Notes: generated by a model not told the origin, from the letters alone. 64,000 nucleotides of DNA from CAYFNF01 sp964344485 (GCA_964344485.1 CAYFNF010000001.1:248001-312000), one strand, 5' to 3'. Shown: positions 1 to 9,148, numbered from the stretch's first letter. A program made the numbers and translations.

Positions 1-1
1 C

Positions 2-436
2 GGCATTGTCTCTACGACGTGGTTGTTGCTACAAGGAGTCGGTGGCTTTATAGCTGGCTATCTCAAGGAACGCATTAAGTTGAACGCATTGCTTCTATGG
101 GTACTGATTCTCTCGATCCTCTTTTTATTCCTCGCAATTGTCATGAAGACACTGTTAAGTTTGATTCCGTTAGTGTTAGCTTTTTTCGTTATGGGCATTA
201 TGTCACCCTTGGTTTTTGGATATTTACATCATCAGACCGATTCAAAGCATCGAGCGACCGTGGATTCGTTTCATTCATTACTACTGAACGGCATCTCTAT
301 TGTTATCGGCCTTGGGTTTGCCTATTTTTCAGACCACATATCGATCTTCTGGGGGTATTCATTTCTTGGTGCGCTTCTGGTGGTGTATCTGGTTTACTAC
401 ATCGCTGCGCAAGGCAAGCTACTACAAGAGAAATAA
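2..436 (+). CDS. MFS transporter, C-terminal part (truncated by window edge)
   Basis: The reading frame is open from base 2, so the gene starts upstream of the window and only about 144 C-terminal residues are visible. There are four to five hydrophobic helices, and between two of them a short loop reading QTDSKHRATVDSFHSLL. This resembles the cytoplasmic loop of drug/sugar MFS permeases, where an Arg-Ala-Thr segment precedes a helix beginning with Ser and Leu residues. The protein is an inner-membrane secondary transporter; the substrate cannot be told from this half. It ends directly at a strong hairpin terminator shared with the convergent lipoprotein gene. Family assignment is fairly secure, specificity unknown. 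Confidence 0.7.
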   Translation, partial: GIVSTTWLLLQGVGGFIAGYLKERIKLNALLLWVLILSILFLFLAIVMKTLLSLIPLVLAFFVMGIMSPLVFGYLHHQTDSKHRATVDSFHSLLLNGISIVIGLGFAYFSDHISIFWGYSFLGALLVVYLVYYIAAQGKLLQEK

Positions 437-461
437 AAAACAGGGCCGTAGCCCTGTTTTG
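437..461. terminator. Bidirectional intrinsic terminator
   Basis: CAGGGC-CGTA-GCCCTG stem flanked by an A-run on the left and TTTT on the right. It lies between convergent genes and can serve both strands. Confidence 0.85.
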
Positions 462-470
462 AGAAATATG

Positions 471-1001
471 CTATTCCTGTTTCTCTCCGACGGTTAGAGA
501 GATTGTGACTCCTAGTTCTTCATCTTCTTCATCGAATTCAAATACGCCAACAACGAGTTCGCGTGTATCTTGTGTTGCGATGAGTGTGGTTGTTTTACCA
601 GCGATATTTAGTGAAGAAGAGTTATCGACAGTCCAGCCTTCTTGCGGCACTTCTGTTTCGTAGTAGGTCTTAATAGTATCGTACGCGTCAGTAGATGTCA
701 TCGTCACGTAGTAGGTGTCGCCTTGCGTTGATGCAGCAACAATGGTTGCATCGTCATATACAGGCACGTCTGACGGAAAACCGTCTGGAAGGTCAATATC
801 TTCTCCGACTTCGGTTTTAGTTCCTGTGGCTTCATCTACAAACGTGGTTTTATTCCCGTCCACATCAACGTCTACTTCACCGTTTGTCGCGCTTTCTACT
901 GCTTGTTCTGTAGCAACTTCCGCTACTTTTTTAGTAGGAAAGCATCCGGCGAACGCGCCGACCATGAGCACAATGAGTGCAAAGTATAGTCCTTTTTTCA
1001 T
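471..1001 (-). CDS. Predicted lipoprotein of unknown function
   Basis: 176 residues. The N-terminus is a classic lipoprotein signal: Met-Lys-Lys, a hydrophobic stretch, then lipobox AFAGC with the modified cysteine at residue 20. The mature protein is very acidic with a Glu/Asp-rich linker (about 35-75), followed by a compact domain containing PSDVPVYDDA and an aromatic-rich segment around YYETEVPQEGWT. That layout is seen in many uncharacterised bacterial lipoproteins, in which the domain begins with a conserved FP.DVP motif. It is transcribed convergently to the MFS gene. I cannot name a function. Confidence 0.7.
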   Translation of the reverse strand: MKKGLYFALIVLMVGAFAGCFPTKKVAEVATEQAVESATNGEVDVDVDGNKTTFVDEATGTKTEVGEDIDLPDGFPSDVPVYDDATIVAASTQGDTYYVTMTSTDAYDTIKTYYETEVPQEGWTVDNSSSLNIAGKTTTLIATQDTRELVVGVFEFDEEDEELGVTISLTVGEKQE

Positions 1002-1121
1002 ACTGAGTGGTTACTTATTTTCTCTATTATAATTGATTCTGTTTTCATTGGCGAATATAGTTGTCAATTCCCCTCAATAAATGATATTCTACCTATATAA
1101 TTATTGACCGAAATACGTTTT

Positions 1122-2540
1122 ATGGAACGAACATGGATTATTGACACCGTGGATAACGTAGACAACGAAGTGCGTCTGAATGGGTGGGTGCATGTACGTC
1201 GTGACATGGGTAAGTTGATATTTATTGATCTACGCGATAAGACCGGAATGGCGCAAGTTGTATTTCTTCCGAACCACAAAGAAGTACTTGAAGAAGCAAA
1301 GAAGTTGCGCCCAGAATTCGTCGTGGAGATCGTCGGCAAAGTGAATGCACGCCCAGAGAAGCAGGTGAATGCAGAGTCGCCGACCGGAACAGTTGAAATT
1401 GAAGCGTTAGAGTTAACAATATTGAATCAAGCAAAGACACCTCCGTTTGAGATTGAAAAAGACACCAGTAAAGTTGATGAGGATTTGCGTGCACAGTATC
1501 GGTACTTGGATCTGCGCACTGAGCGGATGAAACAGAATATTGAGTTGCGACATCAAGTGATCCATTACTTGCGGAATGCGTTCACAGACCAGGGATTCAC
1601 AGAAGTGCAGACACCGATTTTATCAAAGTCTACTCCTGAGGGCGCACGTGACTATCTCGTTCCTTCACGTATTCATCAAGGGAAGTTCTTTGCGCTACCA
1701 CAGAGTCCACAGCAGTATAAGCAGTTGCTGATGGTTGCTGGGCTTGAGCGATATTTTCAGATTGCACCATGCTTTCGAGATGAGAATGCGCGCGCAGACC
1801 GATCCCCAGGTGAGTTCTATCAATTGGATGTGGAGATGTCGTTTGTGACACAAGATGATATTTTGCAGCTCATCGAAACCGTATTCACCGAAATGATACA
1901 AACCTTACTCCCAGAGAAGAAGATCACCGAGTCACCGTGGCCGCGACTAACCTATGAGCAAGCAATGAAGCAGCACAATGCTGATAAGTTTGATCTACGA
2001 AAAGACCCAAAGGACAATAACGAGCTTGCATTTGCATGGGTTGTAGACTTTCCGTTGTTCATGGAGCAAACTGAAGAGGATTTCTTCCATGGAGCAGGAC
2101 AACAGTGGGCACCGTCTCATCATATGTTTACTGCGCCTAAAGAAGAAGATATTCCATTACTCGATTCAGATCCAGGGAAGGTGCGTTCATACCAGCATGA
2201 TCTAGTGTTGAATGGAGTTGAGGTTGGCGGCGGAAGCATCAGAATCCATGATCCAAAGATTCAAGAGAAAGTGTTCGATTTAATCGGTTTTTCGAAAGAA
2301 CAGAAGGAACAGTTTGCGCACTTGCTTGAAGCGTTTGAATACGGCGTTCCACCGCACGGCGGGATTGCTCCAGGGTTGGACAGGCTCATTCGAATATTTG
2401 CTGGCGAAGAAGCGATTCGGGAAATAACAGCATTTCCATTAACTAACGACGTTCGTGATCCAATGATGGAGTCACCAAGCACGGTCTCTCAAGAGCAGCT
2501 TGATGAGTTGGGTCTTTCTCTAAATAAAAAGAAGGATTAG
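1122..2540 (+). CDS. aspS: Aspartyl-tRNA synthetase without GAD domain
   Basis: 472 residues; attaches Asp to tRNA. The ATG at 1122 is chosen over the upstream TTG at 1104 because homologues start MERTW/MKRT. An OB-fold anticodon domain (about 1-105) is followed by a class II catalytic core with motif 2 (FRDENARADRSPGEFYQLDVEMSF split over 218-241) and motif 3 (GGIAPGLDRL, 413-422). The usual bacterial enzyme is about 590 residues with a GAD insertion after the DKFDLR segment. Here DKFDLR (288-293) runs almost directly into AWVVDFPLF (305-313), so the insertion is absent. The RSPGEFYQ form of motif 2 resembles alphaproteobacterial enzymes. Whether it also charges tRNA-Asn cannot be judged from this window. 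Confidence 0.95.
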   Translation: MERTWIIDTVDNVDNEVRLNGWVHVRRDMGKLIFIDLRDKTGMAQVVFLPNHKEVLEEAKKLRPEFVVEIVGKVNARPEKQVNAESPTGTVEIEALELTILNQAKTPPFEIEKDTSKVDEDLRAQYRYLDLRTERMKQNIELRHQVIHYLRNAFTDQGFTEVQTPILSKSTPEGARDYLVPSRIHQGKFFALPQSPQQYKQLLMVAGLERYFQIAPCFRDENARADRSPGEFYQLDVEMSFVTQDDILQLIETVFTEMIQTLLPEKKITESPWPRLTYEQAMKQHNADKFDLRKDPKDNNELAFAWVVDFPLFMEQTEEDFFHGAGQQWAPSHHMFTAPKEEDIPLLDSDPGKVRSYQHDLVLNGVEVGGGSIRIHDPKIQEKVFDLIGFSKEQKEQFAHLLEAFEYGVPPHGGIAPGLDRLIRIFAGEEAIREITAFPLTNDVRDPMMESPSTVSQEQLDELGLSLNKKKD

Positions 2541-2541
2541 G

Positions 2542-2667
2542 AAGCAGCTTTCTCGAGGCTGAGGCGACTGAGCGGCCATGGTGTCTGTCATAGACAGACG
2601 AGCGAAGGAGCCGCCGCAAGTGAGTGGAGCACGGTGGGTGGAACGAACGGTCGAGAAAGCTCGCTTG
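2542..2667 (+). repeat. Structured ~120-nt repeat, copy A
   Basis: A GC-richer intergenic element closed by a perfect 11-bp inverted repeat (AGCTTTCTCGA at 2546-2556 with its complement at 2651-2661). It contains a 7-bp hairpin GTCTGTC-ATA-GACAGAC. A second copy lies at 18787-18922 in the opposite orientation. The single-stranded core is conserved between copies, while both stems have different sequences but the same lengths. There is no U-run, so it is not a simple terminator. Confidence 0.75.
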
Positions 2668-2684
2668 CTAATCCGGATTGACTT

Positions 2685-2999
2685 ATGCGATTATCCAAGT
2701 TACAACAATTCATTCTCAAAGAGACCCGGGCTGTTGGTGGTCGAGTAGACCGTGGGATATTTTTGCGGTATTATAAGGCGGTTGCGCAGAAGCCATCTCA
2801 AGAATTACAGACTAAAATCATTTCAAAGAGCTTACTTCGTCTAATCGATAAAGGATTGCTTGTTGGGTACGGCCGTCGCACACCAGAGAAGTGGTTCATT
2901 GAGTCTGTAGCACTCACAGCAGCTGGAAGAAAGCAAGCGAAATTACTGCTTGGACAACAGCAAACTCTCCCATTAAAGAAATCAAGAAAGAAATCATAA
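2685..2999 (+). CDS. Small basic protein, probable winged-helix fold
   Basis: 104 residues, ATG at 2685. The first 80 residues have the helix pattern of a small DNA-binding winged helix (SKLQQFILKETRA, then LLRLIDKGLLVGYGRR, then ALTAAGRKQAKLLL), ending in a Lys/Arg tail. It stands four bases upstream of scpA and is probably co-transcribed with it, so a chromosome-related or regulatory role is plausible but unproven. I do not recognise a named family. Confidence 0.6.
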   Translation: MRLSKLQQFILKETRAVGGRVDRGIFLRYYKAVAQKPSQELQTKIISKSLLRLIDKGLLVGYGRRTPEKWFIESVALTAAGRKQAKLLLGQQQTLPLKKSRKKS

Positions 3000-3003
3000 C
3001 TGC

Positions 3004-3714
3004 ATGGAAAAATCCATATCACTCGATCAATTTCACGGACCCTTAGACCTGTTACTTCAATTAATAGAAGGAGAACAACTACAAGTAACAAATATAGCGA
3101 TTGCTGAAGTCACTGAGCAATTTTTGCTGTATTTAGATGACATAGAAGAGACACGGCCAGATGAGCTCGCGGATTTTTTAGTAGTTGCAACAAAGCTGTT
3201 GTTACTTAAATCCTATGCGCTACTTCCGTATTTGCAGTTGGATGAAGAAGAGGATCCAAATGAACTAGAAGCGCAACTCAAGATGTACAAGAAGTATGTG
3301 GACGGCATGAAAAAGATTGAAGCTATGGTCGCACAACAGAATATTCTTTTCACTCGCAAAGCAACAAATCAGCCGTTGGGATTCTATCCTCCGGAAGAGT
3401 GTGAAACCGATCAACTGCGAAAAGCGTTCGTTCAGGTATTGGAGCGGTTGGAGCCAGTAGTGAAGATACCGAAGTCAGCTGTTGAGAAGGTCATGACCAT
3501 GCGCGAGAAGTTCTGTGATATTCAGAAGAAACTAGAGAAGAAGATTACACTTGGCTTTCAGGATTTGATTGCAGACAGCAAGGATAGGGCTGAGGTAGTA
3601 GTAACGTTCCTTGCGTTGTTGGAGTTAATTAAGCAACAAAGCATCTGTGTACGACAAGAGAATCCGCAATCTGAGATTACTATAGAAAAAGTGGAGTCAG
3701 AACAGGAAGAATAA
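3004..3714 (+). CDS. scpA: Segregation and condensation protein A
   Basis: 236 residues. The kleisin subunit that bridges SMC ATPase heads in the bacterial condensin. Diagnostic N-terminus: FHGPLDLLLQLIEGEQLQV at residues 9-27, then EFLLYL-like and DFLVVATKLLLLKSYALLP (about 58-78), as in ScpA. The C-terminal winged helix is recognisable around VVVTFLALLELIKQQ (196-212). The acidic linker is normal for the family. It is followed by scpB, which has its own promoter in the 72-base gap. Confidence 0.93.
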   Translation: MEKSISLDQFHGPLDLLLQLIEGEQLQVTNIAIAEVTEQFLLYLDDIEETRPDELADFLVVATKLLLLKSYALLPYLQLDEEEDPNELEAQLKMYKKYVDGMKKIEAMVAQQNILFTRKATNQPLGFYPPEECETDQLRKAFVQVLERLEPVVKIPKSAVEKVMTMREKFCDIQKKLEKKITLGFQDLIADSKDRAEVVVTFLALLELIKQQSICVRQENPQSEITIEKVESEQEE

Positions 3715-3739
3715 CTCGCCGAATTGCAGGATTATACAC

Positions 3740-3768
3740 TTGACCAGGTACTGTGATTCCCATAGAAT
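3740..3768 (+). promoter_or_regulatory. Sigma70-type promoter for scpB
   Basis: TTGACC, 17-base spacer, TAGAAT, ending 18 bases before the scpB ATG. The resulting leader is about 10 bases and carries no Shine-Dalgarno. Confidence 0.6.
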
Positions 3769-3786
3769 AAAGAGGTTGTTTTACCC

Positions 3787-4359
3787 ATGAATACACTACA
3801 AAGCAAAATTGAATCCCTGCTGTTTCTAGAGCCAAAAGCCATGACAATTAAGAAATTGTCTAAGGCTTGTGATACAACAGAAGTCGAGGTAGAAGAGGCG
3901 GTACAGCACCTTCAGCAGGAGTATGAACAGCGTGCAGGCGGAATTACCGTAGTAAAAGAGGGGAAGAATGTGCAGTTAATGACTGCGTCAGATTATAGTG
4001 CATTTATTCAGGAGTATATTAAAGAGGAGACCACCGGAGAGTTAACGCGTCCATCTTTAGAAACGCTTACGATCATTGCGTATCGTGGCCCGGTTGCTAA
4101 GTCAGAGATCGAACTCATTCGGGGCATCAATTGCAGTTTAATTCTGCGAAATCTTCAAATACGTGGACTCATCGAACAAGTCGGAGAGAATGAACTTGGT
4201 GCACCGATCTATCGCGTTACCGTAGAGTTCCTCAGATATCTCGGAGTAAATAAAGTTGCAGATCTTCCAGATTATGAAGAGTTGAATAAGAATGTGCACT
4301 TACAAGAACTACTCGAGTCACAAGAGAACCCAGACGACTTTTTCCAGGAACAAGAATAG
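3787..4359 (+). CDS. scpB: Segregation and condensation protein B
   Basis: 190 residues; winged-helix partner that dimerises on ScpA in the SMC complex. Two winged-helix domains: residues 1-75 (IESLLFLEPKAMTIKKLSKA) and 85-165 with the family signature RPSLETLTIIAYRGPVAKSEIELIRGI. Normal length for the family. Two bases separate its stop from the pseudouridine synthase ATG, so the two are translationally close and probably co-transcribed. Confidence 0.95.
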   Translation: MNTLQSKIESLLFLEPKAMTIKKLSKACDTTEVEVEEAVQHLQQEYEQRAGGITVVKEGKNVQLMTASDYSAFIQEYIKEETTGELTRPSLETLTIIAYRGPVAKSEIELIRGINCSLILRNLQIRGLIEQVGENELGAPIYRVTVEFLRYLGVNKVADLPDYEELNKNVHLQELLESQENPDDFFQEQE

Positions 4360-4361
4360 GA

Positions 4362-5036
4362 ATGAGATTAAATAGATATATCGCGCACAGCGGACTCACG
4401 TCACGGCGTAAAGCTGATGATTTTATTAGTGCAGGAAGCGTTACAGTAAACGGCGAAGTCACAACAGATTTTAGTGCGCAGGTAAGTAATGCAGATGTTG
4501 TAGAGGTCAACGGAAAGCGGATTCAGACATCAGAGGCCACGATTGTGGCGCTGTATAAACCTATCGGCGTTACTACTACAAAGAGCGATCCACACGCAGA
4601 CGTTACTATCACAGATATCCTACCAGAGAAGTATCAGGCACTGAATCCTGCGGGACGCTTAGATCGGGAGTCAGAAGGGTTGTTGATTGTGACCAATGAC
4701 GGTGAGCTTGCACAACAGCTGACACACCCTTCATTCGAACACGAGAAGGAGTATGAAGTAGAAGTAGAGAAGAACCTTACTGATGCAGATTTGCAGCAAC
4801 TAGCAGACGGGGTGAAGTTAAAAGAAGGGGTGACTGCTCGAGCAACTGTACAGCGTCTAGGGCGCAAGCGATTTTCCATTACAATTACTCAAGGATGGAA
4901 GCGTCAGATTCGTCGAATGGTTGAATCAGTGCAGAATTCTGTTACAATATTAAAACGTACACGCATTGGTAAGCTGTCTCTCGGTGATATGAAACCAGGC
5001 GATGTAAAAGAAGTGAACAAAGAGGACATTATATAA
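4362..5036 (+). CDS. rluB: RsuA/RluB-family pseudouridine synthase
   Basis: 224 residues. An S4 RNA-binding domain (MRLNRYIAHSGLTSRRKADDFI, residues 1-55) is followed by a catalytic domain with the family motif AGRLDRESEGLLIVTNDG, in which the Asp of GRLD is the catalytic nucleophile. It then has GWKRQIRRM, typical of RluB/E/F and RsuA. It isomerises a uridine in 16S or 23S rRNA. scpA-scpB-rluB is a widespread bacterial order, which favours rluB over rsuA. One base separates it from the downstream carboxypeptidase. Confidence 0.88.
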   Translation: MRLNRYIAHSGLTSRRKADDFISAGSVTVNGEVTTDFSAQVSNADVVEVNGKRIQTSEATIVALYKPIGVTTTKSDPHADVTITDILPEKYQALNPAGRLDRESEGLLIVTNDGELAQQLTHPSFEHEKEYEVEVEKNLTDADLQQLADGVKLKEGVTARATVQRLGRKRFSITITQGWKRQIRRMVESVQNSVTILKRTRIGKLSLGDMKPGDVKEVNKEDII

Positions 5037-5037
5037 C

Positions 5038-5979
5038 ATGCAGGAATTTCTTATTAGTATTACTATCATCGCTCAAGTGCTGGGTATTACCATTCCTCAA
5101 GCAGTGATTGAAGACGCGTATATAGTCCCGACCACCATAGACTCGACTCTTGAAGTGCGCGTTATGGATACGATACGTTCAAAGTATGCGCCACCGCAAC
5201 GGGCGAGTGAGGATTGGGCTCCGGATATTGATGCGCGTGGTGCGCTGATCATGGACGCAGCCACTAAGAATGTGTTATGGCAGAAGAATCCCGACGATAT
5301 TATTCCGATCGCGTCTATCACCAAGCTCATGACCGCGTTAGTATGGTTAGAGAACCAACCTGCGGATGGAATGAGCCATGTGCACACGTTTGCGCCTGAG
5401 CAGGATACTATTGGTGGTAAAGAGTTAAATCTTGCGCATGGAGAGAAGTTACGAGCGTTTGATCTGCTGCGATCTAGCATAGTGGGTTCAGACAACGATA
5501 CTGCACTTGGGTTAGTGCATACCACCACATTGGGAGATCAAGGCTTCATCGATGCAATGAATCATAAAGCCGAGACAGTAGGAATGACTAATACCTCGTT
5601 TGCAGACCCCACTGGATTAAGTGCGAATAATATCTCTACACCATATGATATAGCACTGCTGGCTCGAGAAGCGTTCCGGCAGCCGGAGATTCAGCAACCT
5701 GCTTCTATGAGTGAACACCTGCAAGAAACTGTAGATTCAGGGAAAAAGACCAGAGTTGCCACAACCAATAAATTACTCTATGATTCAAGTCTGCAGATTA
5801 CTGGCGGGAAGACTGGATACACGACTGAAGCAGGATACTGCTTAGTGGTGCAAGCACGCGTTCCGGACACAGAGCGAGACGTGATAGCTGTCGTGCTTGG
5901 AACTAATGCAGAGTCCGCACGGTTTGAGCAGGCTAAAAAAGCACTATTATGGACATTTGAACACTATGCTTGGGATTGA
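5038..5979 (+). CDS. D-alanyl-D-alanine carboxypeptidase (peptidase S11)
   Basis: 313 residues, secreted or membrane-anchored through an N-terminal hydrophobic segment. All three penicillin-binding motifs are present: SITK (S93/K96), SDN (151-153) and KTG (258-260). It trims the terminal D-Ala of peptidoglycan stem peptides, so the cell has a conventional wall. DacA-type enzymes often carry a C-terminal beta domain and anchor; here the protein stops soon after the catalytic domain. It overlaps the next gene by 14 bases, which suggests translational coupling. Confidence 0.92.
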   Translation: MQEFLISITIIAQVLGITIPQAVIEDAYIVPTTIDSTLEVRVMDTIRSKYAPPQRASEDWAPDIDARGALIMDAATKNVLWQKNPDDIIPIASITKLMTALVWLENQPADGMSHVHTFAPEQDTIGGKELNLAHGEKLRAFDLLRSSIVGSDNDTALGLVHTTTLGDQGFIDAMNHKAETVGMTNTSFADPTGLSANNISTPYDIALLAREAFRQPEIQQPASMSEHLQETVDSGKKTRVATTNKLLYDSSLQITGGKTGYTTEAGYCLVVQARVPDTERDVIAVVLGTNAESARFEQAKKALLWTFEHYAWD

Positions 5980-6457
5980 TGTTGTAGAACTATTTAAAGA
6001 CTTTCCACCTGAGGTGGCAGTCTTTGTTATCTCCATGTTACCGATCTCTGAACTGCGTGGGGCGATCCCTGCTGGGCACGCATGGGAGTTAGTCTGGTGG
6101 CAGACTGCGTTAATAGCAATTGTCGGCAACATGATTCCAGTGATATTCATTTTATGGTTTATTGAACCGGTTTCGAAGTTTTTACGAAAGTATTCCAAGA
6201 CATTAGATAAGTTCTTTATTTGGCTGTTCGAGCGAACACGCAAGAAGTTTTACAAAAAACATGAACGTTGGGGTGACGCTGCATTGATTCTCTTTGTCGC
6301 AATCCCGTTGCCAGTAACTGGTGCATGGACCGGTTCATTAGCTGCTTGGTTATTCGGAATTGAGTATAAAAAAGCGTTGCCGTTAATCACAATTGGTGTT
6401 ATAATTGCCGCAACTATTGTCACATTACTATCCCTCGGGATATTTTCATTTATCTAA
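5966..6457 (+). CDS. Small multidrug export-like membrane protein (COG2426 type)
   Basis: 163 residues from the ATG at 5966. It carries the conserved SMLPISELRGAIPAG segment near the N-terminus and IPLPVTGAWTGSLAAWLFG near residue 115, the repeated P-G hallmarks of the Sm_multidrug_ex/COG2426 family. Four to five membrane helices. The family name derives from weak functional evidence, so the transport role is uncertain. It overlaps the carboxypeptidase gene. Confidence 0.75.
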   Translation: MLGIDVVELFKDFPPEVAVFVISMLPISELRGAIPAGHAWELVWWQTALIAIVGNMIPVIFILWFIEPVSKFLRKYSKTLDKFFIWLFERTRKKFYKKHERWGDAALILFVAIPLPVTGAWTGSLAAWLFGIEYKKALPLITIGVIIAATIVTLLSLGIFSFI

Positions 6458-6475
6458 TAAGTAGTAATTATACAT

Positions 6476-7507
6476 ATGGCAAGTAAGAAAGTTCGACTCG
6501 CGATCAATGGTTTTGGTCGTATTGGAAAAATGGCATTTAAAGTCGCATTGGACAATCATAGTGATGAAATCGAAGTTGTTGCAGTGAATGATCCGAATTC
6601 AGCAGAGATGGCAGCGCAGGGTCTACGATATGATTCAGTCTATCACGCGTTTAAACATGAGGTTGATTTTGATGAAGACCATGTGATCATTGACGGAGTG
6701 AAGTACCCTTCATTAACAGAATTGGATCCTGAAAAGCTTCCATGGAAAGATCTAGATGTAGACGTAGTGTTAGAGTGCACTGGAGTCTTTCGTGAAAAAG
6801 AGCAAGCAGCCAAGCACTTAACAGCAGGAGCAAAATCCGTGATTATCTCCGCGCCAGCAAAAGGGGATGACCCTGTAGGAACGTATGTCATGGGTGTGAA
6901 TCATAAAGAGCACAATGCAAAAGAAGAGAATATCATCTCTAATGCATCCTGTACTACAAATTGTATTGCGCCAGTGATTCAAGTATTGACGCAAGAGTTT
7001 GGCATTGAAAAAGCTATGATGACAACGATCCACGGATATACTGCAGACCAGAATTTAGTGGATGGAAATCATCGTGATCCTCGTCGTGGACGCAGCGCCG
7101 CGATTAATGTAGTACCGACTTCAACTGGAGCAGCAAAAGCAACAGGTTTAACCATAGAAGAAGTGCAAGGGATCTTTGATGGCATGGCGTTCCGTGTGCC
7201 AGTTCCTGTGGGTTCAGCCAGCGACATCACAGCATTATTAAAGAAAGACGTGACTGTTGAAGAAGTAAATGACGCGCTGACCAAAGCATCTGAGCAAGAC
7301 CAGTATAAGGGAATTCTTGGTGTTACTACTGACCCAATTGTTTCAACAGATATTATCGGGAATTCACTGTCATCTTTGGTGGATTTGCAGCTGACGAATG
7401 TAGTTGGCGGGAATCTGGTTAAAGTAGTAGCATGGTATGACAATGAATACGGCTACTCCTGTCGTATGATCGAACAATCTATCGAAGTTGGAAAAGATCT
7501 ACAATAG
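6476..7507 (+). CDS. gap: Glyceraldehyde-3-phosphate dehydrogenase
   Basis: 343 residues; oxidises and phosphorylates glyceraldehyde 3-phosphate in glycolysis. NAD site INGFGRIGK (10-18), catalytic SNASCTTNC with Cys159, His186 in TTIHGYTA, and the C-terminal NEYGYSCR. The beta-2 end reads VAVNDP, where the Asp favours NAD over NADP. Normal length. Followed by a perfect 9-bp hairpin at 7516-7537. Confidence 0.97.
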   Translation: MASKKVRLAINGFGRIGKMAFKVALDNHSDEIEVVAVNDPNSAEMAAQGLRYDSVYHAFKHEVDFDEDHVIIDGVKYPSLTELDPEKLPWKDLDVDVVLECTGVFREKEQAAKHLTAGAKSVIISAPAKGDDPVGTYVMGVNHKEHNAKEENIISNASCTTNCIAPVIQVLTQEFGIEKAMMTTIHGYTADQNLVDGNHRDPRRGRSAAINVVPTSTGAAKATGLTIEEVQGIFDGMAFRVPVPVGSASDITALLKKDVTVEEVNDALTKASEQDQYKGILGVTTDPIVSTDIIGNSLSSLVDLQLTNVVGGNLVKVVAWYDNEYGYSCRMIEQSIEVGKDLQ

Positions 7508-7515
7508 TAACATCA

Positions 7516-7540
7516 ATCAGACACAGTAGTGTCTGATTTA
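7516..7540 (+). terminator. Stem-loop after gap, weak intrinsic terminator
   Basis: ATCAGACAC-AGTA-GTGTCTGAT followed by TTAAATTT rather than a clean T-run, so termination may be partial and the next gene may be partly co-transcribed. Confidence 0.55.
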
Positions 7541-7552
7541 AATTTAAACGCT

Positions 7553-9085
7553 ATGAATATGAAACACATCATGTACTCACTCTGTGGAGGGTTCGCGCTT
7601 TTTGCATTGAGCGTCACAAGTGCTCACGCGATTGAGACCGAAATAATCACCGAAAGCTTTGATGGCGATCCAGATGAGATCGTCTATCAGACTCGAGATG
7701 AGCGTAGCAAGAAAAAAGGTGCTGAGATGGCATTTGCCTATCCAGATGAAGATCAGAACGGAGTGACGGTATTTGTGTTCTCTGCTAAAACACAACTATG
7801 GTCAGAAGGAGAATTCGTTGAGAATAAAACTGTTGAAGGAGCAGCGTCAAGCACGATTCGAGATTTATCAATTTCTACTCAACGGTCGCACTGGTTTGTC
7901 TACTGGATCTCTGATCACTACGATGCTGACAGTGAGTACCTTGCGTCTCGATATAATCTGTATGTTTTTGCTCGAGGTGGCAAAATGCGCGCAGGGAATT
8001 TATCTTATGTCCCTGCAGACGGAGTAGCTGCAGCTGATGATGCATATCTGCAAGTGTTGCCAGAGAATAAAATGGGAGCGAATCAATTCTTCATACTCTA
8101 TTCTAATAATGATGTGTTGAATGCGGTCTGGAAGAATGGTCCTGGTGAAGCTTCAAGTGAATACTCATTGCAAGATGTCACGACACCAGATACGTATCAA
8201 GCTACTGAGTTGGGGAAGAATAAAATAGTGGTAGCGGGAAGTGCTGGTGGAAATATCAACCTCGTTGAACTCGCCAGCTCTGGTGGAACTATTCAAGAGA
8301 ACTGGAGTATGGTATTGGATGATACGAGTGGGCGAGTATTAGATGTTATGTACAAGAAGGCGAACGGAAATATCTACATACTGTATCAGGACTACTCAGA
8401 TGACGATATTAAGCTCAGGCGAGTACTACCGTGGAGCACTCCAGCTGCGCATGACATCGAGACCGTCTTCTTGCTTGGCGGCGGGGATGCTACTCCGACT
8501 CCGGACGATATCAGTACAGCATTTAATAACTACGGAATAGGTAAGCAGTATTTAGTGATGTGGCGCCAGGAGAAAGCAAACCATACGATTGATATTGTCT
8601 ATAATCTGCGACGTAAGAAAGGATTCATGGGAGAGGAAGAGATTGAAGTCGGTTCACATAACGTTGCCATGCCACAAGTCAGAACGTTTGATAATGGGAA
8701 GATACAATTGATCTGGGCAGTGAAAAAACGGTACTATCGCAAGATCTACAATCCATCCAAGAAAGCGTGGGGTGAGCGAGAGGCTATTAAACGATCTCAT
8801 GGCAGCTACAAGATAATGAATCCAGTGAAGAATGGACCGGTAAAGGGAGTAAACGGTGATTACTATGTAGATCGATTCAGGAATTTTGAGAAGACCAGCC
8901 CGCGAAAGGAACGAATCAAGTTATGGACAACAAAGAAGGACTACAAATCCACTCCGTATGTACAGCTTCCCGAGGGATGGAGACGTATAAAGCATGCGAC
9001 AGAAGGGGATTACCATTTAATGATTTTGCGCAGAGGTGATCGATTAAAGGGCTCTATTATGAAGCAGTCTGAGTTGTTTGATTAG
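7553..9085 (+). CDS. Exported protein of unknown function, possible beta-propeller
   Basis: 510 residues from ATG 7553 (a second ATG at 7559 is equally good). Signal peptide YSLCGGFALFALSVTSAHA ending in an AHA-type signal peptidase I site. The mature protein is beta-rich, with recurring segments in which Trp/Tyr-rich strands alternate with Asp/Asn-Gly turns (WFVYWISDHYD, FFILYSNNDVLNAVWKNG, IYILYQDYSDDD, LVMWRQEK, IQLIWAVKK). This is the pattern of a propeller with six to eight blades. No catalytic motif is visible. The C-terminus is basic. Likely a cell-surface protein. Confidence 0.6.
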   Translation: MNMKHIMYSLCGGFALFALSVTSAHAIETEIITESFDGDPDEIVYQTRDERSKKKGAEMAFAYPDEDQNGVTVFVFSAKTQLWSEGEFVENKTVEGAASSTIRDLSISTQRSHWFVYWISDHYDADSEYLASRYNLYVFARGGKMRAGNLSYVPADGVAAADDAYLQVLPENKMGANQFFILYSNNDVLNAVWKNGPGEASSEYSLQDVTTPDTYQATELGKNKIVVAGSAGGNINLVELASSGGTIQENWSMVLDDTSGRVLDVMYKKANGNIYILYQDYSDDDIKLRRVLPWSTPAAHDIETVFLLGGGDATPTPDDISTAFNNYGIGKQYLVMWRQEKANHTIDIVYNLRRKKGFMGEEEIEVGSHNVAMPQVRTFDNGKIQLIWAVKKRYYRKIYNPSKKAWGEREAIKRSHGSYKIMNPVKNGPVKGVNGDYYVDRFRNFEKTSPRKERIKLWTTKKDYKSTPYVQLPEGWRRIKHATEGDYHLMILRRGDRLKGSIMKQSELFD

Positions 9086-9102
9086 TAGTTGTATTAGCCG
9101 TA

Positions 9103-9132
9103 GTAAACGGGCTTGCGGGCCCGTTTTACTTT
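9103..9132 (+). terminator. Intrinsic terminator
   Basis: GTAAACGGGC-TTGCG-GGCCCGTTTTAC followed by TTTT; strong stem at the end of the exported-protein gene. Confidence 0.85.
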
Positions 9133-9148
9133 TCCACAGATACCTCGT

